Assembly: GCF_045209745.1 (NCBI RefSeq)
Contig: NZ_CP109273.1
Location: 3,782,001-3,846,000 of the forward strand
DNA from: Micromonospora sp045209745
GTDB taxonomy: Bacteria > Actinomycetota > Actinomycetes > Mycobacteriales > Micromonosporaceae
DNA: 64,000 bases
Direction: 5' to 3'
In this document: piece after piece, positions 41,754-50,611 of the stretch
Layout: each line of letters opens with the position of its first letter
How positions within the stretch are numbered: position 1 is the first letter of the stretch
Notes under the pieces: model-generated
What the model was told of the DNA's origin: nothing
Database searches by the model: none
What the model saw: the letters and a program-made list of their open reading frames with translations, nothing else
Translations under genes and position numbers: made by a program

Positions 41754-44588
41754 GTGCTGGTACTGCTCATCCTCCACCTCGTGACGGCCCTTGCCGCGCC
41801 CCTGCTCGTCCGATGGTGGGGTCCGCGCGCGTGCTACCCGCTGGCGCTGGCGCCGGCCGCCGCGTTCTGCTGGGCGGTGGCGCACACCCCCGCCGTCGGC
41901 GACGGCGGGGCGGTGGTCGAGACGTACCCGTGGATCGAGCAACTGGGCCTCGACATCGCGTTACGGCTCACCACGCTGTCCTGGCTGATGACGCTGCTGA
42001 TCGGCGGCATCGGCGCGTTGGTGCTGGTCTACTGCGCCCGCTACTTCGGTGCCCGCGCACGCGGGCTGGCACAGTTCGCGGCGGTCCTGGTCGCCTTCGC
42101 CGGCGCGATGCTCGTCCTGGTCTTCGCCGACGATCTGCTGCTGCTCTACGTCGGCTGGGAGCTGACCACGATCTTCTCGTACCTGCTGATCGGGCACAGC
42201 ACCGAACGGCATGCCAGCCGGTGGGCGGCGGCGCAGGCGTTGATCGTCACCACGCTGGGCGGGCTCGCCATGCTGGTCGGGTTCATCATGCTGGGCGAGC
42301 ACGCCGGCACCTACCGTTGGTCGGAGATCACCGCCCAGTCGCTGCCTGGCGGCGGGTACCTGGTGGCCGCGGTGCTGCTGATCCTGGCCGGCGCGTTGTC
42401 CAAGTCGGCGGTGCTGCCGTTCAGCTCCTGGCTGCCGGTCGCGATGGCGGCACCCACGCCGGTCAGCGCGTACCTGCACGCCGCCGCCATGGTCAAGGCC
42501 GGCGTCTACCTGGTCGGGCTGCTCGCGCCGGTGCTCGCCACGGTCGGCCCGTGGCGGCCGGTGGTCCAGGTCGCCGGCGTGGCCACCATGCTGCTCGGCG
42601 GCTGGGCCGCGTTGCGGCAGACCGACCTCAAGCTGCTGCTGGCGTACGGGACGGTCAGTCAGCTCGGCCTGCTGGTCGCGGTGACCGGGTCGGGCACCCC
42701 GGACGCCGCCCTGGCCGGCACTGCGATGCTGCTGGCGCACGCCCTGTTCAAGGCGGCGCTGTTCCTGGTCGTCGGCATCATCGATCACGGCGCCGGCACC
42801 CGTGACGTGCGCGAGCTGTCCGGGCTGCGGCACTGGTCCCGGCCGCTGTTCGTGGTCGCGGTGCTGGCCGCGGCGTCGATGGCCGGTGTGCCGCCGTTGG
42901 TCGGCTTCGTGTCCAAGGAGGCGGTGTTCGGGGCGTTCACCGGTCAGCCGGTGCTCCTCACCGGTCTGGTCGCCGGGACGGTGCTCACCGTCGCGTACAG
43001 CGCCCGCTTCCTCTGGGGCGCGTTCGCCGACCGGCCGGGCGTGGCGCCGGCCCAACCGGGCCCGATCGCCGCGTCGTTGCTGGTCCCGCCGATGGTGCTC
43101 GCCGGTGTCGGCCTGCTCGCCGGGCCGGCCGCGAGCGTGTTGGACGGCCTGCTGCGCCCGTACGCCGATCTGTTCGGCGGGGTCGACGCGCACCTGGCGC
43201 TCTGGTCCGGACCGACCCCGGCGCTCGGCCTGTCCGTGCTGGCGCTCGCCGGCGGCGGCCTGCTCTTCGCCGTGCGCGGGCCGCTCGCCCCGGTGCTGGC
43301 CCGGCTGCGTTCGCCGGTGAGCGGCAACCAGGGGTACGAGTGGATCGTGGGCCGGTTCGACCGACTGGCCATCAAGGTCACCGGAGCGACTCAGCGGGGC
43401 TCCCTGCCGCAGTATCTCGGCACCATTCTGGTCACCCTGGTGCTGGTGCCCGGTGGGGCGATGCTCTCCGCCAGCCCGTGGCGGGCCCGGATTCTGCTCT
43501 GGGACAGCCCGCTGCAACCCATGGTCGTGTTGGTGATCGCGGTGGCCGCGGTGCTGGCGGTCGGCGCCCGCCGCCGCCTGACCGCGATGCTGCTCGTCGG
43601 GACGACCGGTTACGGCACCGCGATGCTGTTCGTCCTGCAGGGAGCACCCGACCTGGCGCTCACCCAGTTCCTGGTGGAGACCGCGACGATCGCGGTCTTC
43701 GTGCTGGTGCTGCGTCGCCTGCCGGAGCGGTTCTCGGCCCGCCCCCTGCGCCGCAGCCGGTGGCTCCGCCGCGCCATCGGGGTGGCGGTGGGTGTGGTGG
43801 CCGCCGGGCTGGCCCTCACCGCCGCCGGGGCCCGCCGCGCGCCGGACATCTCGGCCGCCTTCCCGGATCTGGCGGTGGCCCACGGGTACGGCCGCAACGT
43901 GGTCAACGTGACCCTGGTCGACATCCGGGCCTGGGACACCATGGGCGAGCTGGCGGTGCTGGTGGTGGCCGCGACCGGGGTGGCCAGCCTGATCTTCGAA
44001 CGGTCCCGCACCGACCCGCGACCGCGCCGGCCGGAGTCGGGTCGGCGGGTGAGCGGACCGGGCCGACCGGTGTGGCTGCGCGGCGGCCCCACCCTCTACG
44101 AGGAGCGCCGCTCGATCGTGTTGGAGGTGGTCATCCGGCTGATCTTCCACACCGTGGTGCTGTTCTCCCTGTTCCTGCTCTTCTCCGGGCACAACGCGCC
44201 GGGCGGCGGCTTCGCCGGCGGTCTGGTGGCGGGTCTCGCCCTGGTGGTCCGCTATCTGGCCGGCGGCCGGTACGAGTTGACCGAGGCGGTCCCGATCGGC
44301 GCCGGTGCGATCCTCGGCGCCGGACTGGCCATGTCGGTGGGCAGCGGCCTGGTGGCGCTGCTGGTCGGTGGATCGGTGCTGGAGAGCGCCAAGGTCGACC
44401 GGCACCTGCCGCTGGTCGGCGACACCCACCTGGTCACGTCGCTCTTTTTCGACATCGGCGTGTACCTGGTCGTGATCGGCCTGGTGCTGGACATCCTGCG
44501 CAGCCTGGGGGCCGAGGTGGACCGGCACATCGAGGCCACCGGGACGGCGACGGGCGGCCTGGCCGTCAACAAGGGGGACCGCCCGTGA
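41754..44588 (+). CDS. mrpA: Na+/H+ antiporter subunit A with fused subunit B domain (MrpA/MnhA)
   Basis: A 944-residue membrane protein, the largest subunit of the multi-subunit Mrp antiporter that expels Na+ and helps pH and salt tolerance. The N-terminal about 520 residues are a complex-I NuoL-like antiporter module, with the conserved membrane Glu and Lys in LLLLYVGWELTTIFSYLLIGH and GALSKSAVLPFSSWLP. The C-terminal about 150 residues (VLFSLFLLFSGHNAPGGGFAGGLVAG) are an MrpB domain. No separate mrpB gene follows, so A and B are fused. It is the first gene of mrpA-C-D-E-F-G; GTG start. Confidence 0.94.
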   Translation: MLVLLILHLVTALAAPLLVRWWGPRACYPLALAPAAAFCWAVAHTPAVGDGGAVVETYPWIEQLGLDIALRLTTLSWLMTLLIGGIGALVLVYCARYFGARARGLAQFAAVLVAFAGAMLVLVFADDLLLLYVGWELTTIFSYLLIGHSTERHASRWAAAQALIVTTLGGLAMLVGFIMLGEHAGTYRWSEITAQSLPGGGYLVAAVLLILAGALSKSAVLPFSSWLPVAMAAPTPVSAYLHAAAMVKAGVYLVGLLAPVLATVGPWRPVVQVAGVATMLLGGWAALRQTDLKLLLAYGTVSQLGLLVAVTGSGTPDAALAGTAMLLAHALFKAALFLVVGIIDHGAGTRDVRELSGLRHWSRPLFVVAVLAAASMAGVPPLVGFVSKEAVFGAFTGQPVLLTGLVAGTVLTVAYSARFLWGAFADRPGVAPAQPGPIAASLLVPPMVLAGVGLLAGPAASVLDGLLRPYADLFGGVDAHLALWSGPTPALGLSVLALAGGGLLFAVRGPLAPVLARLRSPVSGNQGYEWIVGRFDRLAIKVTGATQRGSLPQYLGTILVTLVLVPGGAMLSASPWRARILLWDSPLQPMVVLVIAVAAVLAVGARRRLTAMLLVGTTGYGTAMLFVLQGAPDLALTQFLVETATIAVFVLVLRRLPERFSARPLRRSRWLRRAIGVAVGVVAAGLALTAAGARRAPDISAAFPDLAVAHGYGRNVVNVTLVDIRAWDTMGELAVLVVAATGVASLIFERSRTDPRPRRPESGRRVSGPGRPVWLRGGPTLYEERRSIVLEVVIRLIFHTVVLFSLFLLFSGHNAPGGGFAGGLVAGLALVVRYLAGGRYELTEAVPIGAGAILGAGLAMSVGSGLVALLVGGSVLESAKVDRHLPLVGDTHLVTSLFFDIGVYLVVIGLVLDILRSLGAEVDRHIEATGTATGGLAVNKGDRP

Positions 44589-44643
44589 GCGCGAGGAGTG
44601 AGCCGGGTTTGCGAGCCCCGCAGTCGCGAACAGAGGTGGCGCA

Positions 44644-45123
44644 ATGACGGCGAGCGGCTCTGCACCGACGTTGGTGCTGGTGCTGGCCGTCGCGGTGCTG
44701 GTTGGTTGCGGGGTGATCCTGCTGTTGGAGCGCAGCCTGACCCGGATCCTGCTCGGTGTGATCCTGCTCGGCAACGGGGTCAACCTGTTGATCCTGCTCG
44801 GCGGGCGGTCCGGTGAGGCGCCGATCGTCGGCACCGGCCCGGTGGAGCGGATGAGTGACCCGCTGCCGCAGGCGATGGTGTTGACCGCCATCGTGATCAC
44901 CTTCGGGTTGACCGCGTTCCTGCTCGCGGTCGCGTACCGCAACTGGTATCTCACCGGCGACGACGAGGTGCCCGACGACCTGGAGGATCGGCAGATCATC
45001 CGGCGTGCCGGGCGTAACGAGGTGGGCACCGTCGACCTCGGTGGGGAGGGTCCGGACGGCGACCCGGAACAGGTCGATCCCGAGCCCGACCGCCGCCGGC
45101 TACGACGCGGGGACGAGGCGTGA
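44644..45123 (+). CDS. mrpC: Na+/H+ antiporter subunit C (MrpC)
   Basis: A 159-residue NuoK-like subunit with three membrane helices (VLVLAVAVLVGCGVILLLE, ILLGVILLGNGVNLLILLGG, AMVLTAIVITFGLTAFLLAV) and a longer than usual acidic and Arg-rich cytoplasmic tail (after about residue 112). It starts at ATG 44644 after GAGGTGG. Its stop overlaps the mrpD start, so the two are translationally coupled. Confidence 0.92.
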   Translation: MTASGSAPTLVLVLAVAVLVGCGVILLLERSLTRILLGVILLGNGVNLLILLGGRSGEAPIVGTGPVERMSDPLPQAMVLTAIVITFGLTAFLLAVAYRNWYLTGDDEVPDDLEDRQIIRRAGRNEVGTVDLGGEGPDGDPEQVDPEPDRRRLRRGDEA

Positions 45124-46628
45124 TGCGCGCGTTGGTGCCGCTGCCGGTGGTGGTGCCGCTTCTCGGTGCGGCGCTGACCCTGCTGCTGATCGGGAAGCCC
45201 CGACTCCAGCGCGCGATCAGCGTGCTCTGCCTGAGTGGCACCCTCACCGTGGCGGTGCTGCTGCTGGTGCAGGCGTACCGGCACGGGCCGGTGGTGGTGG
45301 CGGTCGGCGGGTGGCCGGCGCCGGTCGGCATCGTGCTGGTCGCCGATCAACTCGCCGCGCTGATGCTCGTGGTCTCCTCGGCGGTGACCCTCTGCGTGCT
45401 GCTGTACTCGATCGGCCAGGGTCGCAGCGAGATGAGCGAGGCCACGCCGGTGGCCATCTTCCACCCGACGTACCTGGTGCTCACCGCGGGCGTCACCAAC
45501 GCGTTCCTGGCGGGTGATCTGTTCAACCTCTTCGTCGGTTTCGAGATCCTGCTCGCTGCGAGCTTCGTGCTGATCACCCTGGGCGGCACCAAGACCCGGA
45601 TCCGGACCGGGTCGACGTACGTGCTGGTCAGCATCCTCTCCTCGATGATCTTCCTGGCGGCAGTGGGTCTGGTGTACGCGGCCACCGGCACGCTCAACCT
45701 CGCCCAACTCGCCGGGCGCCTCGACGACCTGCCCGACGACGTCCGACTGGCCCTGGAGTTGATGTTGCTGCTGGCCTTCGCGATCAAGGCGGCGGTCTTC
45801 CCGCTGTCGGCGTGGCTGCCGGACAGTTATCCCACCGCGCCGGCCCCGGTGACCGCGGTCTTCGCGGGGCTGCTCACCAAGGTGGGCGTCTACGCGATCA
45901 TCCGTACCGAGACGTTGCTGTTTCCCGGTGGACGCGTCGACGTGCTGCTCATGGTCGTCGCCGGGCTGACCATGGTGATCGGCATCCTCGGCGCGGTGGC
46001 CCAGTCCGATCTGAAGCGGCTCCTCTCCTTCACCCTGGTCAGCCACATCGGCTACATGATCTTCGGCGTGGCGTTGAGCACCGCCGCCGGTCTCTCCGGC
46101 GCGATCTTCTACGTGGTGCACCACATCACCATCCAGACCACGCTGTTCCTCGTCGCCGGGCTGGTCGAGGAGCGTGCGGGCAGCACCGACCTGCGGCGCA
46201 TCGGCGGGTTGGCCCGGATGGCGCCGCTGCTCGGTGTGCTGTTCTTCGTCCCGGTCATGAACCTCGCCGGCGTGCCGCCGTTCTCCGGTTTCCTCGGCAA
46301 GCTCGGCCTGCTCCAGGCCGGTGTGGCGACCGGCAGGCCGCTGCCCGGGGTGCTGGTCGCGGCCGGCACGCTGACCAGCCTGCTCACCCTGTACGTCGCG
46401 TCCCGGGTGTGGAACATCGCCTTCTGGCGTGCACCCCGGTTGGCCACCAGCCAGCCGGCCGTCCGGCTGCCGAAGTTGATGGTCGGGGCCACCGTGGCCC
46501 TGGTCGCCCTCGGGCTGGCGCTGACCGTGCTGGCCGGTCCGCTCTTCGACGTCACCGCCGACGCGGCCGCCGACCTGCGCCTGCGTACCCCGTACGTGCG
46601 TGCCGTGCTGCCGGACGACGTCCCGTGA
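45120..46628 (+). CDS. mrpD: Na+/H+ antiporter subunit D (MrpD)
   Basis: A 502-residue NuoN/NuoM-like proton-translocating subunit with about 14 membrane helices. It has LFNLFVGFEILLAASFVLITLG (conserved Glu) and LLAFAIKAAVFPLSAWLPDSYPTAPAPVTAVFAGLLTKVGVYA (conserved Lys residues). It starts at GTG 45120, overlapping mrpC by four bases (ATG 45123 is the alternative), and its stop overlaps the GTG of mrpE. Confidence 0.94.
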   Translation: MMRALVPLPVVVPLLGAALTLLLIGKPRLQRAISVLCLSGTLTVAVLLLVQAYRHGPVVVAVGGWPAPVGIVLVADQLAALMLVVSSAVTLCVLLYSIGQGRSEMSEATPVAIFHPTYLVLTAGVTNAFLAGDLFNLFVGFEILLAASFVLITLGGTKTRIRTGSTYVLVSILSSMIFLAAVGLVYAATGTLNLAQLAGRLDDLPDDVRLALELMLLLAFAIKAAVFPLSAWLPDSYPTAPAPVTAVFAGLLTKVGVYAIIRTETLLFPGGRVDVLLMVVAGLTMVIGILGAVAQSDLKRLLSFTLVSHIGYMIFGVALSTAAGLSGAIFYVVHHITIQTTLFLVAGLVEERAGSTDLRRIGGLARMAPLLGVLFFVPVMNLAGVPPFSGFLGKLGLLQAGVATGRPLPGVLVAAGTLTSLLTLYVASRVWNIAFWRAPRLATSQPAVRLPKLMVGATVALVALGLALTVLAGPLFDVTADAAADLRLRTPYVRAVLPDDVP

Positions 46629-47236
46629 CCGGCCCACCCGGGACGGCACGCGACGCCGCCGGGCCGGCGGCGTCGGGGCGCGGCCGGCTCAGGCGCTGGC
46701 GGGACCAGGCGGTGGCGCTCGGCTGGCTGGTGGTGGTCTGGAACCTGCTCTGGGGCGACATCAACTGGGCCAACCTGGTTGGTGGCCTGCTGGCGGGCGG
46801 TGCGGTGCTGGTCTTCTTCCCGCTGCCGGCGGTCAGCTTCGGTGGCCGGCTGCGGCCCCGGGCGCTGCTGGTGTTCGCGGGCCACTTCGCTGCGGAGCTG
46901 GTCAGCGCGAGCCTGCACGTCGCCCGGATCGCCGTTCAGCCCGGCTACCGGCCGCGCGGGGCGATCATCGGGGTCCAGTTGCGGGTGCCCACCGACCTGA
47001 ACCTGGCGCTCACCGCCGAGGCGGTCTCGTTGGTGCCGGGCACGCTGATCCTCGAGGTGGACCGGGACTCCGGAACGCTCTACCTGCACGTGCTGGACAC
47101 CCACAGGCCGGCGGACCTGGACGTGGCCCGGGAACGCACCCGCATCCTCGAGCGGCGCATCGTCCGTGCGGTGGGCTCCACCGCCGAACTGCGCCGCCTC
47201 GAGACCGACTCAACCGAGAGGGAAACCCGCCCGTGA
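46625..47236 (+). CDS. mrpE: Na+/H+ antiporter subunit E (MrpE)
   Basis: A 203-residue subunit with an Ala/Gly-rich N-terminus, two membrane helices (VALGWLVVVWNLLWGDINWANLVGGLLAGGAVLVFFPLP) and a cytoplasmic domain containing PRGAIIGVQLRVPTDLNLALTAEAVSLVPGTL, the family signature. GTG 46625 overlaps the mrpD stop by four bases, and the mrpE stop overlaps the mrpF start in the same way. Confidence 0.92.
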   Translation: MTGPPGTARDAAGPAASGRGRLRRWRDQAVALGWLVVVWNLLWGDINWANLVGGLLAGGAVLVFFPLPAVSFGGRLRPRALLVFAGHFAAELVSASLHVARIAVQPGYRPRGAIIGVQLRVPTDLNLALTAEAVSLVPGTLILEVDRDSGTLYLHVLDTHRPADLDVARERTRILERRIVRAVGSTAELRRLETDSTERETRP

Positions 47237-47496
47237 CCACGTTCCTGGCCGTCGTTCTCACCGTTCTGCTGTCAGTGACCGCGCTTCTCGCGCTGGCCCG
47301 CCTCTACCGTGGCCCGTCGCTGGTGGACCGGGTGATCGCTGCGGACATGCTGATCGCCACCATGGTCGCCGCGGTGGGCGCCGAGGCGGCGGTCAACCGG
47401 CACGCCACCACGCTGCCCGTGTTGGTGGTGCTATCCCTGCTCGGCTTCGTGGGTTCGGTGTCGTTGGTCCGCTTCGCTGTCCGGGAGCGGCAGTGA
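47233..47496 (+). CDS. mrpF: Na+/H+ antiporter subunit F (MrpF)
   Basis: An 87-residue protein with three membrane helices. ALARLYRGPSLVDRVIAADML is the family signature with a conserved Asp. GTG 47233 overlaps the mrpE stop, and its own stop overlaps the mrpG GTG. It is too short for easy recognition alone, but position and motif are clear. Confidence 0.92.
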   Translation: MTTFLAVVLTVLLSVTALLALARLYRGPSLVDRVIAADMLIATMVAAVGAEAAVNRHATTLPVLVVLSLLGFVGSVSLVRFAVRERQ

Positions 47497-47855
47497 TCGC
47501 GACGATCGCGAACTGGCTCGGCGCCGGTTGTCTGGTGGCTGGCGCGCTGCTGGGTCTGGCCGCCGGGATCGGCGTGCTGCGTTTCCCGGATGCGCTGTCC
47601 CGGATGCACGCGGCCACCAAGCCGCAGGTGCTCGGCGTGCTCCTGTTGCTGCTGGGCATCGCGTTGCGGCTGCGGTCCCCGGCGGATCTGGGCATGATCC
47701 TGCTGGTGGCGGTCTTCCAGCTGGCGACCGCGCCGGTCGCGGCCCAGATGATCGGGCGGGCCGCGTATCGGTCGGGGCGGTTCGACCGGAGCCTGCTCGA
47801 CGCCGATGAGCTGGCCGAACGGGGATCGGAAGGTGGGTCGGCGGGACCGGCGTGA
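47493..47855 (+). CDS. mrpG: Na+/H+ antiporter subunit G (MrpG)
   Basis: A 120-residue last subunit with three membrane helices. AAGIGVLRFPDALSRMHAATKPQVLGVLLLLLG is the family signature. The C-terminal tail is acidic and variable. GTG 47493 overlaps the mrpF stop. No strong terminator is visible; a possible leader ORF and a new -10 box follow. Confidence 0.92.
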   Translation: MIATIANWLGAGCLVAGALLGLAAGIGVLRFPDALSRMHAATKPQVLGVLLLLLGIALRLRSPADLGMILLVAVFQLATAPVAAQMIGRAAYRSGRFDRSLLDADELAERGSEGGSAGPA

Positions 47856-47930
47856 CGACCCAGGTGTCGCGGGTGAACCGGACGAAATGCTCCTTCGGCC
47901 CACCCCCAGCGGAGTCCCAGCCGACGCCGA

Positions 47931-47936
47931 TAAAAT
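47931..47936 (+). promoter_or_regulatory. -10 element before the CNNM pair
   Basis: TAAAAT is the best -10-like string in this part of the window. Transcription would start near 47943, exactly at the ATG of the small ORF 47943-48044. No -35 box was seen. Confidence 0.45.
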
Positions 47937-47942
47937 GGAGGC

Positions 47943-48044
47943 ATGATCGACTCTTCTGCCCAGGAGGGCAGCAGTAGCCAGCCGGGTCGTGCCCGGCATA
48001 TCCCCGTACCGACGACCCCGGGAGCCCTGAGCAACCCGTGTTGA
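47943..48044 (+). CDS. Possible 33-residue leaderless leader peptide
   Basis: ATG 47943 opens a 33-codon frame (MIDSSAQEGSSSQPGRARHI at its N-terminus) whose stop overlaps the GTG 48038 start of the CNNM gene. The upstream -10 box would place the mRNA 5' end on the ATG, so the peptide could be made leaderlessly and deliver ribosomes to the next gene. The composition (Ser/Pro/Gly) shows no fold. It may equally be chance. Confidence 0.3.
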   Translation: MIDSSAQEGSSSQPGRARHIPVPTTPGALSNPC

Positions 48045-49393
48045 TCGTCGTTGGTCTTCTTCTGATCATCGTGCTCACTGCCGCCACCGGATACTTCGTG
48101 GCGCAGGAGTTCGGCTACGTCGCCGTGGACCGGGGCAAGCTGCGCCAGCTCGCCGATGACGGCGATCCGGCCGCCGCCCGGGCCCTGACCGTCACCAGTC
48201 GGCTCTCCTTCATGCTCTCCGGCGCACAACTCGGCATCACCGTCACCGCACTGCTGGTCGGTTACGTCGCCGAGCCGTACCTGGGCGGTGGCCTCGCCGA
48301 CCTGCTCGGCGTGGCCGGCGTCAGCGAGGCGGTCAGCCTGCCGCTGTCGGTGACGTTGGCCCTGGTCATCGCCACCGTCGTGCAGATGGTCCTCGGTGAG
48401 CTGGCCCCGAAGAACCTGGCCATCGCGCGGGCCGAGCAACTGGCCCGGGCACTGAGCCGCTCCACCCTGATCTACCTGGCTGTCGCCGGGCCGCTGATCC
48501 GGCTCTTCGACCGGGCCTCGATACGTCTGCTGCGCCGGTTCGGCATCGAACCGATCGAGGAGCTGCCCAGCGGCGCCACCCCGGCGGACCTGGAACAGAT
48601 CATCGCCGAGTCCCGCGAGGAGGGCAGCCTCGACGCCGAGATGTCCACGCTGCTCGACCGGGGCCTGGACTTCCGCGAGCTCACCGCCGGCGAGGCCATG
48701 GTGCCCCGGGTCGACGTGCACACCGTACTGGCGCATGAACCGGTCAGCCGGGTGGTCGAGCTGCTCGACACCGGCCACTCCCGCTTTCCGGTGCGCGGCG
48801 CGGAGGGCGTCGACGACCTGCTCGGCATCGTCGGCATCGCCGACGTGCTCGGCGTACCCCCGGGGGAGCGGGCCACCACCCCGGTGAGTGCGGTGGCCGG
48901 GTCGCCGCTGCTCGTACCGGAGACGTTGCCCCTGCCCACGGTGCTCGACCGCCTGCGGTCCGGGCACCGGCAGATGGCCTGCGTGGTCGACGAGTACGGC
49001 GGCTTCGCCGGTGTGATCACGCTGGAGGACATCGCCGAGGAGCTGGTCGGCCCGATCCGGGACGAGGACGACCCGCCCGACCGGGCGCCGGCCCGGCAGG
49101 ATGACGGGTCCTGGGTGGTGCCGGCTCGCTGGCGGATCGACGAGGTCGCCGACAGCACCGGCATCGCGCTGCCCGAGGCCCCGGAGTACGACACCCTGTC
49201 CGGGTTGGTGATGCGGGAGCTGGGCCGGGTGCCGGAGGTCGGTGACCGACTGGAGATCATCCTGCTGCCCGAGGGCGCCGATGGTGAGGACAACGAGGCG
49301 GAGCCCCGGGCGCTGGTCGAGGTGCTGGCCGTGGACCGGCACGTGGCCGATTCGGTGCGGCTGCAACTGACCAGACCGGGGGTGACCGCATGA
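48038..49393 (+). CDS. CNNM/CBS-domain membrane protein (CorC/hemolysin C family)
   Basis: A 451-residue protein with an N-terminal DUF21/CNNM membrane domain of four helices (about 1-180, including FMLSGAQLGITVTALLVGYVAEP and GELAPKNLAIARAEQLA), two CBS domains (about 210-330: AMVPRVDVHTVLAHEPVSRVVELL, MACVVDEYGGFAGVITLEDI) and a C-terminal CorC/HlyC domain (about 350-450). Relatives are linked to Mg2+ efflux and salt or metal tolerance; the 'hemolysin' name is historical. The start of the paralogue overlaps its stop (ATGA). Confidence 0.9.
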   Translation: MLIVVGLLLIIVLTAATGYFVAQEFGYVAVDRGKLRQLADDGDPAAARALTVTSRLSFMLSGAQLGITVTALLVGYVAEPYLGGGLADLLGVAGVSEAVSLPLSVTLALVIATVVQMVLGELAPKNLAIARAEQLARALSRSTLIYLAVAGPLIRLFDRASIRLLRRFGIEPIEELPSGATPADLEQIIAESREEGSLDAEMSTLLDRGLDFRELTAGEAMVPRVDVHTVLAHEPVSRVVELLDTGHSRFPVRGAEGVDDLLGIVGIADVLGVPPGERATTPVSAVAGSPLLVPETLPLPTVLDRLRSGHRQMACVVDEYGGFAGVITLEDIAEELVGPIRDEDDPPDRAPARQDDGSWVVPARWRIDEVADSTGIALPEAPEYDTLSGLVMRELGRVPEVGDRLEIILLPEGADGEDNEAEPRALVEVLAVDRHVADSVRLQLTRPGVTA

Positions 49394-50454
49394 GCCCCGG
49401 GATCGCGCTGTTCAGTTCGGTGATCCTGCTGGCGCTGAACGGGTTCTTCGTGGCCGCCGAGTTCGCCCTGCTGGCCAGCAAGCGGTACCGCCTGGAGCAG
49501 GCGGCGGCGAACGGCAGTCGGGCGGCACGCGCCGCGCTGGACGGCGTCCGCGAGCTGTCGCTGATGTTGGCCGGCGCGCAGCTTGGCATCACACTGTGCA
49601 CCCTGGGTCTCGGCGCGCTCGCCGAACCGGCGCTCGAGCACCTGCTCAGCCCACTGCTGCACGCGGTGGGCCTGCCGGCCGCGGCCAGTCACATCGTCGC
49701 CCTGGTCTTCGCTCTCGCGGTGGTCACCTTCCTGCACCTGGTGGTGGGGGAGATGGCGCCGAAGTCGTGGGCGATCACCGACGCGGAGCGCTCTGCGACG
49801 CTGCTCGCGCTGCCGTTCCGCGCCTTCGCCCGGGTGTCCCGGCCGGTGCTCTTCGCGCTCAACGCCCTGGCCAACGCGATCCTGCGGCTGTTCGGGGTCA
49901 ACCAGCAGGATCAGCTCGCCCAGGTGCACGGCCCGGACGAGCTGCGGATTCTGCTGGAGCAGTCCCGTGAGCACGGGCTGCTCGGCGCCGAGCAGCACCA
50001 GTTGCTGACCAGCATGCTGGAGTTGCAGGGCACGTCGGTGGCGCAGGTGATGGAACCTTTCGACACCATGGTCACCGTCCGTCGGGATGACCCGGCCGAG
50101 CGGATCGAAGAGGTCAGCCGGGACAGCGGTCGGTCCCGGCTGGCGGTGCTGGACGAGGCCGGCGACGTCTGCGGCCTGGTGCACGTCCGGGAGGCGGTGC
50201 GAGTGGTCACCACCGGCCGCGTCGCCACCGCCGGGGAGCTGATGACGCCCGCGTTCACCCTGCCCGCGATGTCCTCGGTCACCGAGGCGGTCGCGGCGAT
50301 GCGGGCCCGGCAGTCGCAGCTCGCGTTGGTGCGCAACGGCGGTGGCCCGGCCCGACCGATCGGCTTCGTGGCCTTGGAGGACCTCCTGGAGGAGGTCATC
50401 GGCGAGTTCGACGACGAGACCGACATGGTGCCGCGCGGGCGGCGGTTGCGCTGA
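49390..50454 (+). CDS. CNNM/CBS-domain membrane protein, second copy
   Basis: A 354-residue paralogue of the upstream gene. The DUF21/CNNM domain has NGFFVAAEFALLASKRYRLEQ, LMLAGAQLGITLCTLGLGALAEP and GEMAPKSWAITDAERSA, and the CBS pair spans about 220-345 (QVMEPFDTMVTVRRDDP, PIGFVALEDLLEEVIGEF). The C-terminal CorC/HlyC domain is missing, so the pair may form an unequal heterodimer. ATG 49390 overlaps the previous stop. A perfect hairpin follows the stop. Confidence 0.9.
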   Translation: MSPGIALFSSVILLALNGFFVAAEFALLASKRYRLEQAAANGSRAARAALDGVRELSLMLAGAQLGITLCTLGLGALAEPALEHLLSPLLHAVGLPAAASHIVALVFALAVVTFLHLVVGEMAPKSWAITDAERSATLLALPFRAFARVSRPVLFALNALANAILRLFGVNQQDQLAQVHGPDELRILLEQSREHGLLGAEQHQLLTSMLELQGTSVAQVMEPFDTMVTVRRDDPAERIEEVSRDSGRSRLAVLDEAGDVCGLVHVREAVRVVTTGRVATAGELMTPAFTLPAMSSVTEAVAAMRARQSQLALVRNGGGPARPIGFVALEDLLEEVIGEFDDETDMVPRGRRLR

Positions 50455-50457
50455 GTT

Positions 50458-50496
50458 GCCGACCCGGCCGCGCTGACGCGGTGGGGCCGGGTCGGC
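50458..50496 (+). terminator. Terminator after the CNNM pair
   Basis: Perfect 12-base arms GCCGACCCGGCC (50458-50469) and GGCCGGGTCGGC (50485-50496) enclose a 15-base loop, starting four bases after the stop codon. No U-run, as expected in this genome. Confidence 0.65.
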
Positions 50497-50611
50497 GCGG
50501 CAGCGCTGCTCGGTCGCGGCCTGGTCGGCGCGGCGGGCTTGAGGTCACCTCGACGGGGTAGGCGCGGCTGGTGTGGGGCCGGCGGGGTCCCGTCCCGGGA
50601 GGGGGCGCGCG

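Noticed and set aside
41961..46649. A 1562-codon open frame on the minus strand opposite the mrp operon
   Set aside because: It is a by-product of high third-position GC. The plus strand encodes clear Mrp subunits with membrane helices and family motifs; the minus frame is rich in Arg, His and Gln with no fold.
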